Assembly: GCA_019787685.1 (NCBI GenBank)
Contig: JAHNUO010000009.1
Location: 1,054,001 to 1,118,000, forward strand
Source of the DNA: Chiua virens
Taxonomy: Eukaryota > Basidiomycota > Agaricomycetes > Boletales > Boletaceae
Length of the DNA stretch: 64,000 bases
Direction of reading: 5' to 3'
Shown here: one piece after another, positions 11,426 through 21,678 of the stretch
Numbering within the stretch: position 1 is the stretch's first letter
Layout: the number at the start of each line of letters is the position of its first letter
Notes under the pieces: model-generated
The model's database searches: none
What the model saw: only the letters and a program-made list of their open reading frames with translations
Told to the model about the DNA's origin: nothing
Translations under genes and position numbers: made by a program

Positions 11426-12038
11426 TGTAGGGAATAGGTATTCCCTGTGCTCGCATAGCACGTTTCCACACCCCGTCGTCACCCGATCCCGATCCTGATC
11501 TGTCTGCTTGTGCGAACTCATCCAGATTGCTGTATCCGCGCCCGTTTTGCCTCGGACTCTTTTATTTTATTTTTGATGCTCCTTATTCATACTTAGCATT
11601 GGCTAGACCATGTCACGCAGCCCTTGCAGGGACGTTCGGGTGCCTCTCGAACTTTATACCGTACGAAAACCTTCTTTTTATTATTATCCTTACTTAGGAC
11701 AAGTCTGAGGGTATTCCCGAGGACTATAAATTCACTGTATTGACAAAATACAGTAGCTTTTGCCTGTGTGCATCTGTCTCACATCGTTTTCGGTCGACGT
11801 TCGTTTTCTCTCGCTCTCCTCGTATTTTCTCGATCCGGATCGGACTGCCGCATCCGCTTTTCTATCCGTTTTAATCCGGATTTGCCCCAGATTCATCTCG
11901 GACTACTCAAAAACCATTTCTCATCGTTCACCAACTCAGTGTTGTCCCTGGGTCGAACGGAATCGCATTCCTTCACCCTCTTTCTATTTCTTTCAATCCC
12001 CCTGAGTATTGCACTACAGCCGGGATATATTACCTTCA
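11426..12038 (+). repeat. 5' LTR of the nested gag-only retrotransposon
   Basis: The 613-bp repeat begins TGTAGGGAATAGG and ends TACCTTCA, giving TG...CA ends. The matching 3' LTR starts at 15295, is interrupted at 15555-17131, and ends at 17488. The first bases contain the palindrome GGGAATAGGTATTCCC. The flanking LINE sequence GCGG(T) is repeated after 17488 as the target duplication. TATA-like 'actataaattc' lies near 11724. Confidence 0.92.
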
Positions 12039-12040
12039 AC

Positions 12041-12058
12041 TGGAGCCCACCGTGAGGG
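12041..12058 (+). promoter_or_regulatory. Primer-binding site of the gag-only element
   Basis: Two bases after the LTR end, TGGAGCCCACCGTGAGGG begins with the TGG that complements the CCA end of a tRNA. Its complement has the look of a T-arm plus acceptor stem (GCCTCACGGTGGGCTCCA). I did not identify the tRNA. Confidence 0.7.
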
Positions 12059-12305
12059 ACTTCCAGAAGTTGGTACAGACGATGACAACCCATCCACTCA
12101 TTATTCACCTCACTCACGACACACCTTCGCTTCACTTCTCAGAAAATTTTCGCCTCGGTTAACACCTCCTTGCATAGCATCATCACCCCTATCGAACCCT
12201 GCACCACTACCCTTACGCTGCCGCAGAACTCTAAGTGACGTCAGACAAGTCAGACGACACCTGTCACGGCACACGGCGACCTGTGCCACCATCCAAGTCG
12301 TTACT

Positions 12306-14084
12306 ATGCCATCACCCGGATATCTCCTACAGCTGCCCTTCCGGACTGCCTCTAGCGCCCCACGTTTCGATGCAACCATTCCGTCACAGTTACCTGCCTT
12401 TTTGAAATACATTGATCAGTTAGCTATGAGCATTGGACTCACGGATGCACAGAAGATTAATACAGCCATCTGGTATGCCTACCCAGAAGATGCCGAGCTA
12501 TGGCAGACATTGCAGCAAGTACTCACAGCACAGCCGGATTGGTCAACGTTTGTAGCGGATGTCCAGCACTGGTACTCATCATACGACAATGACTACCCAC
12601 TTTACGTTCCAGAACCATCCATCGACATCACCACCGACCCCATCCTTGCCTCAGTGTCCACCTTGTCGAATCTAGCAGATCACACGCCGCAAAGTGATTC
12701 CATCCGGGTCTATTCAAGGATAGTAGAATGCGATCCTGAGCAACCCGGTAATGTCTCAGTTGAACCCGTCTGTGCTGATCCACCTCTCACAGCTGTCGAA
12801 TTTGTGGTACCGCATGCCGAAACACAGGAGCAAGATGAACCGGATTGCCCCAACACATCTCACCCACTACGCTCACCCTCCTCAGGCACAATCTCTCTGC
12901 CACCGGATGTACTCATGCATACATCAATCCGGATGTTCTCGGATCCATCACCACAACCGATCCAACCACCTTCGCCTTCTTCAGATACATCACAACCCGA
13001 CTCATCCATCCCATCACTCTCACCATCGACCACGCCAGCCTTGCCACCTCTGTCACCTCGGATGACTATGAAGTCGCCATCAACAAACCTCACGCCACCA
13101 CTCACCCATCTGTCGCATAGTACCGGATTGCAGCTCAGCAGATTGACATTTTCGGCTATGACAAAACGGCCAACCGGGCGCATACTCTCATCCTACTCAC
13201 TTCCCTCTCACCCACCTGGCTTAGCACGACCACCTCACTTGCCTCCAGAAGACACAACTGTTTTATCACCACCGGATCCGCCATCATCACCATCCATTCG
13301 CGATAGCAGCACGCCGGCCGCATCACTGAAAACATCTATCCGGATAGCTCGGATCATGTCGGATCCATCACCACCCGCATTGCCCAGTTGGTCTCTCATC
13401 TCTAAAGCTGTCCCATCGCCTATCATGTCCAAGCCGCTGTCGCTGCATTTACAGCCGTATCCGAGGATTTGTAGTACCTTGCCGGGTCAATCGGTTTCTG
13501 GTCAGGTATCGAAGCTAAACGCACTCTTCTGCGCAGTTCCTATACCCCATGAAGTGCGCAAATTGCAGCCACTCTCATTGCCCTCGTCCTTCCTCAACAA
13601 ACCGCCATCTCTGCAATTACGACCGTATCCGAGGATGAGCACCTCACCGGTTCGATCGGTTTCCGGCCATGGATTGAAGCTAAATGCACTCTTCTGCGCA
13701 GTTCCTATACCCCATGAAGTGCGCACATTGCAGCCACGCCCATCACCCTCGTTCTTTTTCAACAAACCGCCCTCGCTGCTATCGACCTTGCCCCTCGCTT
13801 CTGCAACCATGCCACCACTCATCTCATCCGAGCCGCCACCTCTACGTTTACAACCGTATCCGAGGACCCATACCTCACCAGTTCAATCGGTTCTGAGCCG
13901 GTTATCGAAACCACACATGCCCTTCACTGCTCTTCCAATCCGTTTCCCTCTCTCTCAATTTTACACTAATGCATGCGTCTTTTCATTTCAGTTTATGCTT
14001 CAGCCATCTCTGCTCACATCGGGTTTATTCGATGACCCGGCCGACACTGTTCAGTCATGTTTTCCCTTCGACCCGGGAATCTGA
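12306..14084 (+). CDS. Gag-like protein with proline-rich repeats, non-autonomous LTR element
   Basis: The frame is open from 12009 (inside the LTR end), but the methionine at 12306 follows the primer-binding site and leader and is the more plausible start, giving 592 residues. The first 90 residues resemble capsid regions of fungal retrotransposon Gag: 'PRFDATIPSQLPAFLKYIDQ' then 'LTDAQKINTAIWYA', 'LWQTL' and 'DWSTFVADVQHWYSS'. The rest is Ser/Pro/Thr-rich, with about three imperfect repeats built on 'LQPYPR', 'SVSG' and 'KLNALFCAVPIPHEVR' (13430-13960). No zinc knuckle or protease was seen. The frame is unbroken, unlike most of the window. Its function as Gag is inferred; an overlapping second frame (12845-13120) is noted under rejected items. 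Confidence 0.7.
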   Translation: MPSPGYLLQLPFRTASSAPRFDATIPSQLPAFLKYIDQLAMSIGLTDAQKINTAIWYAYPEDAELWQTLQQVLTAQPDWSTFVADVQHWYSSYDNDYPLYVPEPSIDITTDPILASVSTLSNLADHTPQSDSIRVYSRIVECDPEQPGNVSVEPVCADPPLTAVEFVVPHAETQEQDEPDCPNTSHPLRSPSSGTISLPPDVLMHTSIRMFSDPSPQPIQPPSPSSDTSQPDSSIPSLSPSTTPALPPLSPRMTMKSPSTNLTPPLTHLSHSTGLQLSRLTFSAMTKRPTGRILSSYSLPSHPPGLARPPHLPPEDTTVLSPPDPPSSPSIRDSSTPAASLKTSIRIARIMSDPSPPALPSWSLISKAVPSPIMSKPLSLHLQPYPRICSTLPGQSVSGQVSKLNALFCAVPIPHEVRKLQPLSLPSSFLNKPPSLQLRPYPRMSTSPVRSVSGHGLKLNALFCAVPIPHEVRTLQPRPSPSFFFNKPPSLLSTLPLASATMPPLISSEPPPLRLQPYPRTHTSPVQSVLSRLSKPHMPFTALPIRFPLSQFYTNACVFSFQFMLQPSLLTSGLFDDPADTVQSCFPFDPGI

Positions 14085-15294
14085 CTATTTCTTTTTTTTA
14101 CTATCATTGAGATTCCCTCACCCTTTCTCCACAGCATTATCCGGATGACCAGGAGGTCATCAGATATGGCCTACCCAGGGGGGAGGAGTCTACAAGACCG
14201 CCTCGGTTTCCACACGCAACTTTTCGCGTTTTCACAATTTCAGTCATTGAAATCATTCTTTTGATATCCGTTTCATCTCTGTTTCGTCCTTGGTATTCAT
14301 CCGGCAGATCTCTATCTCACCCCGGGTTTAGTCCGGTGATCGATCATTACTCATTGAACAAGAAACCATCGCAGAAAAGAAAAGAATACCATATAGAAAA
14401 ACCAACACACGATCGTATAGTCCATTCATTTCTTCTACCACTCAATTCACTACTTCGTTATTGCAATCATCTAGAGTTCGTGCCCTCATCCGCTACGTAC
14501 CACTTCTGCTCTTCGAACGCGCATAGGCACAACGCACTTTATCCGGTCATATCCGGATCGTTTCCGGACATTTTTAGGTATTACAAAAGGGCATCCGTTG
14601 CAGGTATAGACGCGAAAGACGCACGACGAAGACAAGCCGAGTCGGACACTCGCCAATTGGTTTCATTTTGTTTTTCTCTTTCTTATCATCTCTTTCACGT
14701 TCAACCATACAGTTCTTTTCTTCATATTCGGATCACACAGCGAGCAGCGGATAGCAAACTCGGCCGACCGGATCACATTGGATCACACCGGACACATGCG
14801 GACAAGCAGAATTCACGCAGGACGATCGACGCATACCAGAGATGCTATCACTGTGATAAACACAAAACCATCACACACACTTTGCATCGCAGATTACGGC
14901 CATCCTTCATCCATCGTGCCTTCATGCGCGAGACTATAGACAACAGACACACAGAAAAGCCATGCATCACACCGTCGCGATCACTATCCGATCCTGTCAT
15001 TTGCGGATCATCGTCACTGTGCCGCTATCACCAGTCGTCATTGTCATTCCTGTCGTTTTCGGGCCACCATCACTCTCATTGTCATCATCATCATCTCTGT
15101 CGTCATCTCTGTCGTTGTCTCTCTCATCACTCTCATCACTCTCATTGCCATCACCATCTCTGTCATCGTATCTGTCACCCTTCTGTATCCGAACCCATCC
15201 GGTGCCATCTGCAACTGTCACGTTGAACCACCAATTGCATCCCCATACACATCGGGCTGACTGGGGACAGTCAGCATCTAAAGTCCCCGTCGGG
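14085..15294 (+). other. Internal 3' region of the gag-only element
   Basis: No enzyme domain is visible. A polypurine tract AGGGGGGAGGAG lies at 14177-14188, about 1.1 kb before the 3' LTR. An open frame at 14261-15226 is His/Ser/Arg-rich and ends in 'cat/tct/gtc' low complexity (15040-15180), so I do not call it a gene. Sequence next to the 3' LTR ('gtccccgtcggg', 15283-15294) is a weak candidate for plus-strand priming. Confidence 0.5.
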
Positions 15295-15554
15295 TGTAGG
15301 GAATAGGTATTCCCTGTGCTCGCATAGCACGTCTCTGCACCCTGTCATCACCCGATCCCAATCCTGATCTGTCTGCATGTGTGAACTCATCCGGATTGCT
15401 GTATCTGCACCCGTTTTGCCTCGGACTCTTTTATTTTATTTTTGATGCTCCTTATTTGTACTTAGCATTGGCTAGACCATGTCATGCAGCCCTTGCAGGG
15501 ACATTCGGGTGCCTCTCGAACTTTATACCATACGAAAACCTTCTTTTTTTATTA

Positions 15555-17131
15555 CAGTGGCTCAAACAACTGTCCCAATGTTTGCATGTTTTTCACTAAA
15601 TGCAACAAAACGCGGTAACCACTAAACATTACCCAAATCTGTGGGTGTATGAAATATAGTGCTTACTCTTGGCTTTCTATTGGATCAAGGGTCAAAGAAT
15701 TTGAATAAGAGTTGATGAAATGGCATTCATTTCAAAATGCTCACTCATTGGGACAGTTTTTTGACTTTATACAAATATAGGTATTTAGTACTTGGTATGA
15801 CCCCCTTTGGCCTTGATAACTGCTTTAAGCCTTCTAGGCATGCTTTCTATCCAATTCTGACACTCTTCTGCAGAAATCTTCCCCCACTCCTCTACTAATC
15901 TCTCCCATAGTTGATGAACTCCTTTAGGAGCACTTTCATAAGCTGAAAGGCATCTCTTGAGGTGATTCCAGGTATGTTCAATAGGACTGAGGTCTGGAGA
16001 CTGTGCAGGCCAATCCAAAAGCCTAATCCCTTGGTCATCAAACCAAGTCTGAGCTCTTTTAGAGGTATGCTTGGGATCATTATCTTGTTGAAAGATAATG
16101 TCATCTTCTGGAATTCCAGATTCCTCCATGCTTTCCAGCAATCCCTGCTCCAAGATTCTCACATACTGTTCAGCATCCATCCTTCCCTCCACCTCACTCA
16201 AAACTCCCACCCCATTGCATCCTATACAGCCCCATACCATCAATGAACCTCCTCCATGCTTGACTGTACCTTTGACCTCTCTAGAAATCAACCCTTCCCC
16301 TGCCTTTTTCCACACATACTCTTGCCCATCTGACCCAATCCTATTAATCTTGGTCTCATCTGACCATATAACCCTCTTCCAATCCTCTACAGTCCAATGT
16401 TGATACTTGAGAGCAAAGGCTAACCTTCTTTGCTTGTGACTCTTGGAAAGAAGAGGTTTTTTCTTCTTCACTACAGCTTTCAAGGAGGCTTCCTTGAGGG
16501 TATTCCTGACTGTCGATAAATTTGGTGGCCTCAACAGCATTTTTGGCTTTGCCAGTGATGATCTGTTGTACAATAGCCCTCTTGTTGGTAGATGAAAGTT
16601 TTGAAGAGCGACCACCAAGATGTCTAGTCTTGTCTGGCTGGATTTCCTGAAGAACCCTAGACACTGTAGACTTGCCTAGACCAGTTTGAGAGGCTATTTT
16701 CCTAGAGGAAAGGCCAAGAGAAAGGAGAGAGATGATGTTGTCCCTTTGAGAGCTAGAGATAGGTTTCATGACAATGGTGGGAAAATTATCATGAGATGGT
16801 AGGGTTTATATAGTGCTAGCTGATGACAGTTACATAAAGATAACATAACAGAACCATTGTCATGCTTATGTAAGTACTTTACAGCATGCTAGGGCCCAAC
16901 ATATGTAATCCAAACTTAAAGTCAAAAAACTGTCCCAATGAGTGAGCATTTTGAAATGAATGCCATTTCATCAAATCTTATTCAAATTCTTTGACCCTTG
17001 ATCCAATAGAAAGCCAAGAGTAAGCACTATATTTCATACACCCACATATTTGGGTAATGCTTAGTGGTTACCGCGTTTTGTTGCATTTAGTGAAAAACAT
17101 GCAAACATTGGGACAGTTGTTTGAGCCACTG
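15555..17131 (-). mobile_element. Tc1/mariner-superfamily DNA transposon, copy 2 (best preserved)
   Basis: It is 1577 bp with terminal inverted repeats CAGTGGCTCAAACAACTGTC, TA target duplication, and a minus-strand transposase. Each end of about 220 bp carries the CAACTGTCCCAATG motif twice, once at the tip and once inverted near the inner edge (for example 15746-15765 and 16925-16945). It is inserted in the 3' LTR of the gag-only retrotransposon, making it the youngest layer of a three-level nest. Confidence 0.95.
15785..16769 (-). pseudogene. Tc1-like DD34E transposase with one frameshifting deletion
   Basis: The N-terminal frame (16769 to about 16530) starts MKPISSSQRDNIISLLSLG and carries a helix-turn-helix ('SRKIASQTGLGKSTVSRVLQ'). 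The C-terminal frame (to 15785) holds the catalytic core: 'VIWSDETKIN' (first D), 'FQQDNDPKHT' (second D) and 'SPDLSPIEHTW' (E), with 34 residues between the second D and the E. It ends 'AVIKAKGGHTKY'. Compared with copies at 598 and 22039, a few dozen bases are missing near 16515-16550, which shifts the frame between 'GKAKNAVEATK' and 'VRNTLKEASLKAVV'. Apart from that break the catalytic residues look intact. The protein cuts and pastes the element at TA sites. Confidence 0.9.
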
Positions 17132-17488
17132 TATTATCCTTACTTAGGACAAGTCTGAGGGTATTCCCGAGGACTATAAATTCACTGTATTGAAAAAATA
17201 CAGTAGCTTTTGCCCGTGTGCATCTGTCTCACATCGTTTTCGGTCGACGTTCGTTTTCTCTCGCTCTCCTCGTATTTTCTCGATCCGGATCGGACTGCCG
17301 CGTCCGCTTTTCTATCCATTTTAATCCGGATTTGCCCCGGATTCATCTCGGACTACTCAAAAACCATTTCTCGTCGTTCACCAACTCAGTGTTGTCCCTG
17401 GGTCGAACGGAATCGCATTCCTTCACCCTCTTTCTATTTCTTTCAATCCCCCTGAGTATTGCACTACAGCCGGGATATATTACCTTCA

Positions 17489-17906
17489 GCGGTATTTTTG
17501 GGGCAGTCTAGTATTGTGAAGTGTCGGGTGAGGGTATGTAACATGTCATTGTGGTTGCTGTCGTTGTATATGTTGTATAGCTGGAAGTTGCCCTGTTTGC
17601 TGAGTAGTTCGATGCTGGTTACATCCAGAGAGTCTAGGGGATGATGCGCCAACCATCTTTGGACATCTTTTTGTTAACGAAGGTTACTGATCAGGTTCTT
17701 TTTGTGTTCATATTGTTGTGTGTTGATGGGTATATGATGTTGCATTTCGGGTTTGCCAAGGTGAGGTTGACAATGTTGTATGTTTCTGGGTCAAGGTTGT
17801 GAAGTAGGTGTTGTTGCACTGTTGCTGATTTGTTGAGGTTCTGTTGCCATATTGTGATTTTTGTGTGATGGGGTTGGTTGGTTTCTGATTGTCGGGTGTT
17901 TAGCAT
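17489..17906 (-). pseudogene. LINE ORF2, 5' part: endonuclease N-terminus
   Basis: From methionine 17906 the minus strand reads 'TIWQQNLNKSATVQQHLLHN', the typical start of a fungal LINE APE endonuclease, then 'YNIYNDSNHNDML' (about 17570). The usual 'IQEP' metal-binding block is replaced by unrelated residues or lost around 17770. It stops at the LTR element boundary and resumes at 11425. Confidence 0.85.
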
Positions 17907-17928
17907 TGGGCTATGGCATGGGTTGGAA

Positions 17929-19860
17929 TCAGGTCAAGGTGGATTGGGCGGCTGGGGGAGTACATAGTTGAGGGATTGGTATAGGGTGGTGATCGGGTTT
18001 TCTGGGTGTGGCATATTTTGGCATGGGCTTGCTTCGGCCTCTTCCTGAGTGAGGAAGCCATCTAGGCAGGTTTGTGTGCCTGTAATGGTGTTTGTTAGTT
18101 GTGTGTGGGTTTGTGTGCATACTCTGTGTTGTTCTCATGTCAGTTCTCTTTGTTTTTGCAGTGCTTTCTTGTGGTGGGGGCACTTGATGGTGATCCAGTT
18201 GTTATCTTGGGTTTGGTTGTAGGGCAGGTGGGTGCATGTGTCATTGTTTGTGGTTGTTTTTGGTTGTTGGGTATTGGGTTCCAGCCATGTTGATGGGTCG
18301 TTGTTGATGGGGAAGAGCTGGCATCCTTGGTTGGGGTGTTGGCATATTAGTTTTTCTTTTATCTGTAGGAAAGTGGGGCATTTGCAGTCCCAGGATGCAT
18401 GGCTGTTGGTTCTGCAGTTTATGCAATAGGAGTTAGTATCTTTTTCATCACATTGGGGGGTATGATGATCATGCTTGCCACATGTGCCGCAAGTGTCTTC
18501 TTTTCTGGGCACTTGTTGATTAAGTGGTTGTGTAGACCTTGGCATTTGAAACATCACATTGGTTCGATTTGCGTGCATTGGATGGATACTTTCTTTCCTT
18601 CAATGTGATGCCAGTGTGGATTGCTTTGTTGGCTGCCTCTGGTGTGGTGAAGGTGATGAAGGCATGTGCTACCTTTTGGAGGGGTTTGCAGTCAGCTGGT
18701 CATTGTAGCCATGTTACCTTTGAGATTGAGTTTTTGGGGAGATTGGATGATTGTTCGATATTTCTGAGGTGTTGGTCATCTTTGGGGTTCAGGGAGACTG
18801 GGACGAATTCTGCTTTCGTTTTGAAGCTTGGGACTAGGATTTGAGTGTCAGTGTTAAATTCAGTAATGAAGTCAGTGTGGTTGGATGGGTTGCTTAGCCA
18901 TTTTGCCCCTTCTTTTTTACTCATTTCGAGAAGTATGATATTTTCTTTAGTTTTCCTTATGCTGTGGCAGGTTAGGCCTGGGGCTTTGCTTTTCATTGTG
19001 GGCATTTGGAAGGCGAGGTTGACATATTCAGTGAGTTCCTTGATGTTTTGGTGTTGCATTTGATACTGACCTGTTTGTCTCTTGTTTTGCTTTGTGCCAT
19101 GATTTCCCTTTGGGTTCTGGTGAGATTGCTTGTTGAGACAGTGGCAGTGTAGGATGTGGGGCAAGATCAGGGGTGGTCTTGTGGTGGTGGTTGGGGCATG
19201 GAGATTTTCTCTTTGATTCTGGTGATAGCAGCCTTCATTGATTGAATTATTTCTGTAAGGGTGTTGTGTTCAGTGCTATCATCTCCATGTGAGTTAGTGG
19301 GAAAGGGCTCCTTGTTTAGTTTGCTGGTTATGACGCTCAATGTGGCATCCATATTTTCTATTTTCTCCATGACTTTTCCCAATCAGTTGATTGTGGTTTC
19401 ATGGTTGGTTTGGACTTTCTTGTAGAGCTCTTCCATAGCTATGACTGTGAGGTTCCAGTTTAATTGATCGCTTTGAGTGGTCTCACAGATGGTTTGCGAT
19501 GCTTTGTGACTAATGTGGTCTATTTATGGTGTTAGTTTTTCTATGACATTATTGGTAATAGTCTGGGCAAGGGAATTAGTGTTTGCAGTTTCAAGAAGTA
19601 GGCCTACTGCTCAGATAGCATTGATTCCAGCTTCAGGGATTCTTGTCCGTCTTATGATTTGTAAAAGGATGAGGGCTAGTTTTGGGATGGATAGTTGGGT
19701 GTTCTGTTCTGTGATAAAACTGGGCTTTTTTTAGAAATCTATGTGCAGAGGATGTGGAAGATACTTTGTGTGGGAGGGCCATTAGTTCCTCCTTAGTCAT
19801 GTGGGCTAGTCAGGCTGAGTGGCATTGACTGGGTGCTGGCATTTAGGGGTCAGAGAAGTA
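17929..19860 (-). pseudogene. LINE ORF1 (Gag-like nucleic-acid-binding protein)
   Basis: This is the minus-strand ORF1 of the LINE, broken by frameshifts. A coiled-coil stretch 'KVMEKIENMDATLSVITSKL' (19382-19167) is followed by a conserved Gag region ('KELTEYVNLAFQ', 'ILLEMSKKEGAKWL', 'VPVSLNPKDDQHLRNIE', 19164-18700). Next come two CCHC zinc knuckles, 'CGTCGKHDHHTPQC' and 'CINCRTNSHASWDC' (18500-18380), and a Pro/Thr-rich tail to 17929. The protein would coat LINE RNA. The exact start is uncertain because the N-terminal part up to about 19860 is only seen in mixed frames. Confidence 0.82.
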
Positions 19861-20039
19861 TTGGATGTCATCTTCCTCTCCTGATGATCCCAGGGTTTTA
19901 CTTTTCCCCTTGGTCATTGGATCTGTGGGGTTTTGTTAGCTTTGGGCTGGGGTTTGGGTACTTAGTATTGTTGTGTTGGTTTTTGTGCTGGGGTCCTCAG
20001 GGTACCACCATGAGAAGGTAGTGGTCCACAAGGAAGTTC

Positions 20040-20048
20040 GAATCTAAT
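20040..20048. repeat. LINE target-site duplication, right copy (GAATCTAAT)
   Basis: Identical to 7462-7470. It marks the 5' end of the minus-strand LINE. Confidence 0.85.
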
Positions 20049-21231
20049 GTTTTCATGCCTTTCCCTTTATTCTAGCCACATCCATTCACATGGCCCTCTG
20101 GGCAACCCTGAACCCGCAAGCAAGCTAATTTAGCAATACAAATACAGAAAACTATATAATGCAACCACACCAATAATATGTGGCATTCTGACAAGGGAAC
20201 GTCACTCCTAAATACCTCCATGTTCGTGTTCGACATTTGTCTGTAATCTGTGAAGAATGAGTATGAAAACCAGAGAAAGGATCCATGTGAATTCATACAC
20301 GTTTATCACCTCAGCCATGTGGAGGATATTCTCCTCTGTCGCACCACACAGTTTATAACCATAACAGAAGGCAAAAATGAGGTAGGGACAATCATTTGTT
20401 TCATCATTGTGCTTATTGCTGTTGAAGATTGCAAAGAAGTGCTTGTATGGTGGGATGTTACCCAGTTGCAAAACACATTTTTTCAGGTTATTGGAAGTTT
20501 GCCCGAAGAGCATGTGAATCCTGAAGATGCTGAAGTTACCATTTGAAGCCTCTGCAATAATCATGCCAATGATCCTGCTCCAGCTGCCTCCAGCCACAAG
20601 ATAAGCTGTGATTATTCTTTTTGTGCATCACTCCTCTATTAATCCTTGTTCTTCCTGCATCCTATGATAAGATTTAGTACCATTCAAGGCAGTTGTAGAT
20701 ACATGTTACCTTGTAGTGAGGAGATCAATGTTGTCTTTATAATCAGTAGTCAAGTCAAGATATGTTTTCTCCTTTGCAGAGTGCCTGAGGAACAAATAAG
20801 GGCACATGATCAGCCCAACGTGGCCCTCTTGCAGTGCTGCATTGTATATGACTACCATCTCGTCACAGGTTTCTTCATTGGCATCAAAGTTGGTGAATAT
20901 CTTTTGTAGTGCTCGTTGATTATGGAAGAATAGCTGTGTACATACATGCCAATTTCATGGGCAAATCACATTGACTGACATCTACATTGATGAAACCATG
21001 TGTCAATTCATTTCCACAGAGATAGGCTATAACCATTTTGCTTGGAATAAAAAAAGAAAAACATATATGCATTTCTGACATACCAGACAATTGTCCTTGA
21101 GAACCCTATGATAAATTACCATTCATATGTGTGTACAACATATCAGCAGTGCAAGTGGCTTGGCAATGTACTAGTAATGTCATAACATATTTTCCAGATG
21201 CCCCTATTTTTGCTTCTGGAAGGTGTATGGG
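20049..21231. other. Unassigned decayed sequence
   Basis: A 129-residue minus-strand frame (20597-20208) contains one hydrophobic stretch ('FTWILSLVFILIL'), and a plus-strand frame lies at 20646-20909. I recognise neither. The minus strand has donor/acceptor-like words, so a broken intron-containing gene is possible. It is the empty-site flank of the LINE insertion, continuous with sequence left of 7462. Confidence 0.35.
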
Positions 21232-21678
21232 GTATCTGTAACAACCTAGAACAAATAAAGGACTTGCAATAGTGAAGTGAGGGTTGCAGATGATATTGAA
21301 AATCAATGAGCAAGCAATGTCCAACAAGTGAGGTGAGAACTATGGAGGGAGACTCAGTCAGAGACTATTGGGAGAAACCCAAAGATGAACTTTGTTAGAG
21401 TTCCCTGGGTGCTGCATTCAAGTCTTATACATATACTGAATGTACATTGGAGTTCTAATCTGAGTATGAACTACATAGATAAGCATAAAGGTCCTGATTG
21501 GATGATAAGGTGTGAATGAGGAACACATGGGGTGCACAGGTATCTGGTGGTGATGCATGAGGTATGAGCATGGGATGTGAGTCATAGATAAAGGAATGAG
21601 GAAACAATGCTATAACAATGTGGTATATCCATGTTATATGATAAGCACTGCATTGTGAGTTATAATGGATCATAGATA

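Larger units (their letters stand above)
11426..17488 (+). mobile_element. Gag-only (non-autonomous) LTR retrotransposon inserted in LINE ORF2
   Basis: It has two LTRs (11426-12038 and 15295-17488, the latter split by a Tc1 element), a tRNA-type primer-binding site just after the 5' LTR (12041), and one long frame that starts with a capsid-like region. There is no protease, reverse transcriptase or integrase. The target duplication is GCGG or GCGGT, with the last T ambiguous because it is shared with the LTR start. Without the Tc1 insertion it is about 4.5 kb. It must have been mobilised by enzymes from another element. It interrupts the LINE endonuclease. Confidence 0.9.
15295..17488 (+). 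repeat. 3' LTR of the gag-only element, split by a Tc1 transposon
   Basis: The left part (15295-15554) matches 11426-11683 and the right part (17132-17488) matches from about 11684 to 12038. By eye the left part differs at about 16 sites, mostly CpG to TpG/CpA on this copy, and the right part at about six. The junction is a TA dinucleotide duplicated by the Tc1 insertion (15553-15554 and 17132-17133). Confidence 0.92.
7471..20039 (-). mobile_element. Tad1-like LINE (non-LTR retrotransposon), split by an LTR retrotransposon
   Basis: The minus-strand order is ORF1 with coiled coil and zinc knuckles (19860-17929), then ORF2 with APE-type endonuclease, reverse transcriptase, RNase H and a C-terminal zinc-finger-like motif (17906-17489 and 11425-7852), then a 3' tail ending in poly-A at 7470-7478. 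A 9-bp direct repeat flanks it. Removing the foreign 11426-17488 segment leaves about 6.5 kb, which is full length for Tad1-type elements. There are scattered stops but long conserved stretches, so it is dead but not ancient. Confidence 0.9.

Noticed and set aside
12845..13120. A second frame overlapping the Gag-like gene, containing 'SATGCTHAYINPDVLGS', vaguely like a retropepsin 'DTGCTHSFINPDL' motif
   Set aside because: The catalytic Asp is absent, the frame is short and overlaps the longer intact frame. A degraded protease in another frame is possible but not supportable by eye.
14261..15226. A 321-codon plus-strand open frame inside the gag-only LTR element
   Set aside because: The composition is His/Ser/Arg-rich and the end is CAT/TCT/GTC low complexity; no domain; it shares space with a competing frame (14962-15306). 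It is probably an open frame by composition.
20208..20597. 129-codon minus-strand frame with a hydrophobic segment, considered as a seven-helix or DUF-type membrane protein
   Set aside because: Only one clear hydrophobic stretch, no family pattern, and surrounding frames are broken.
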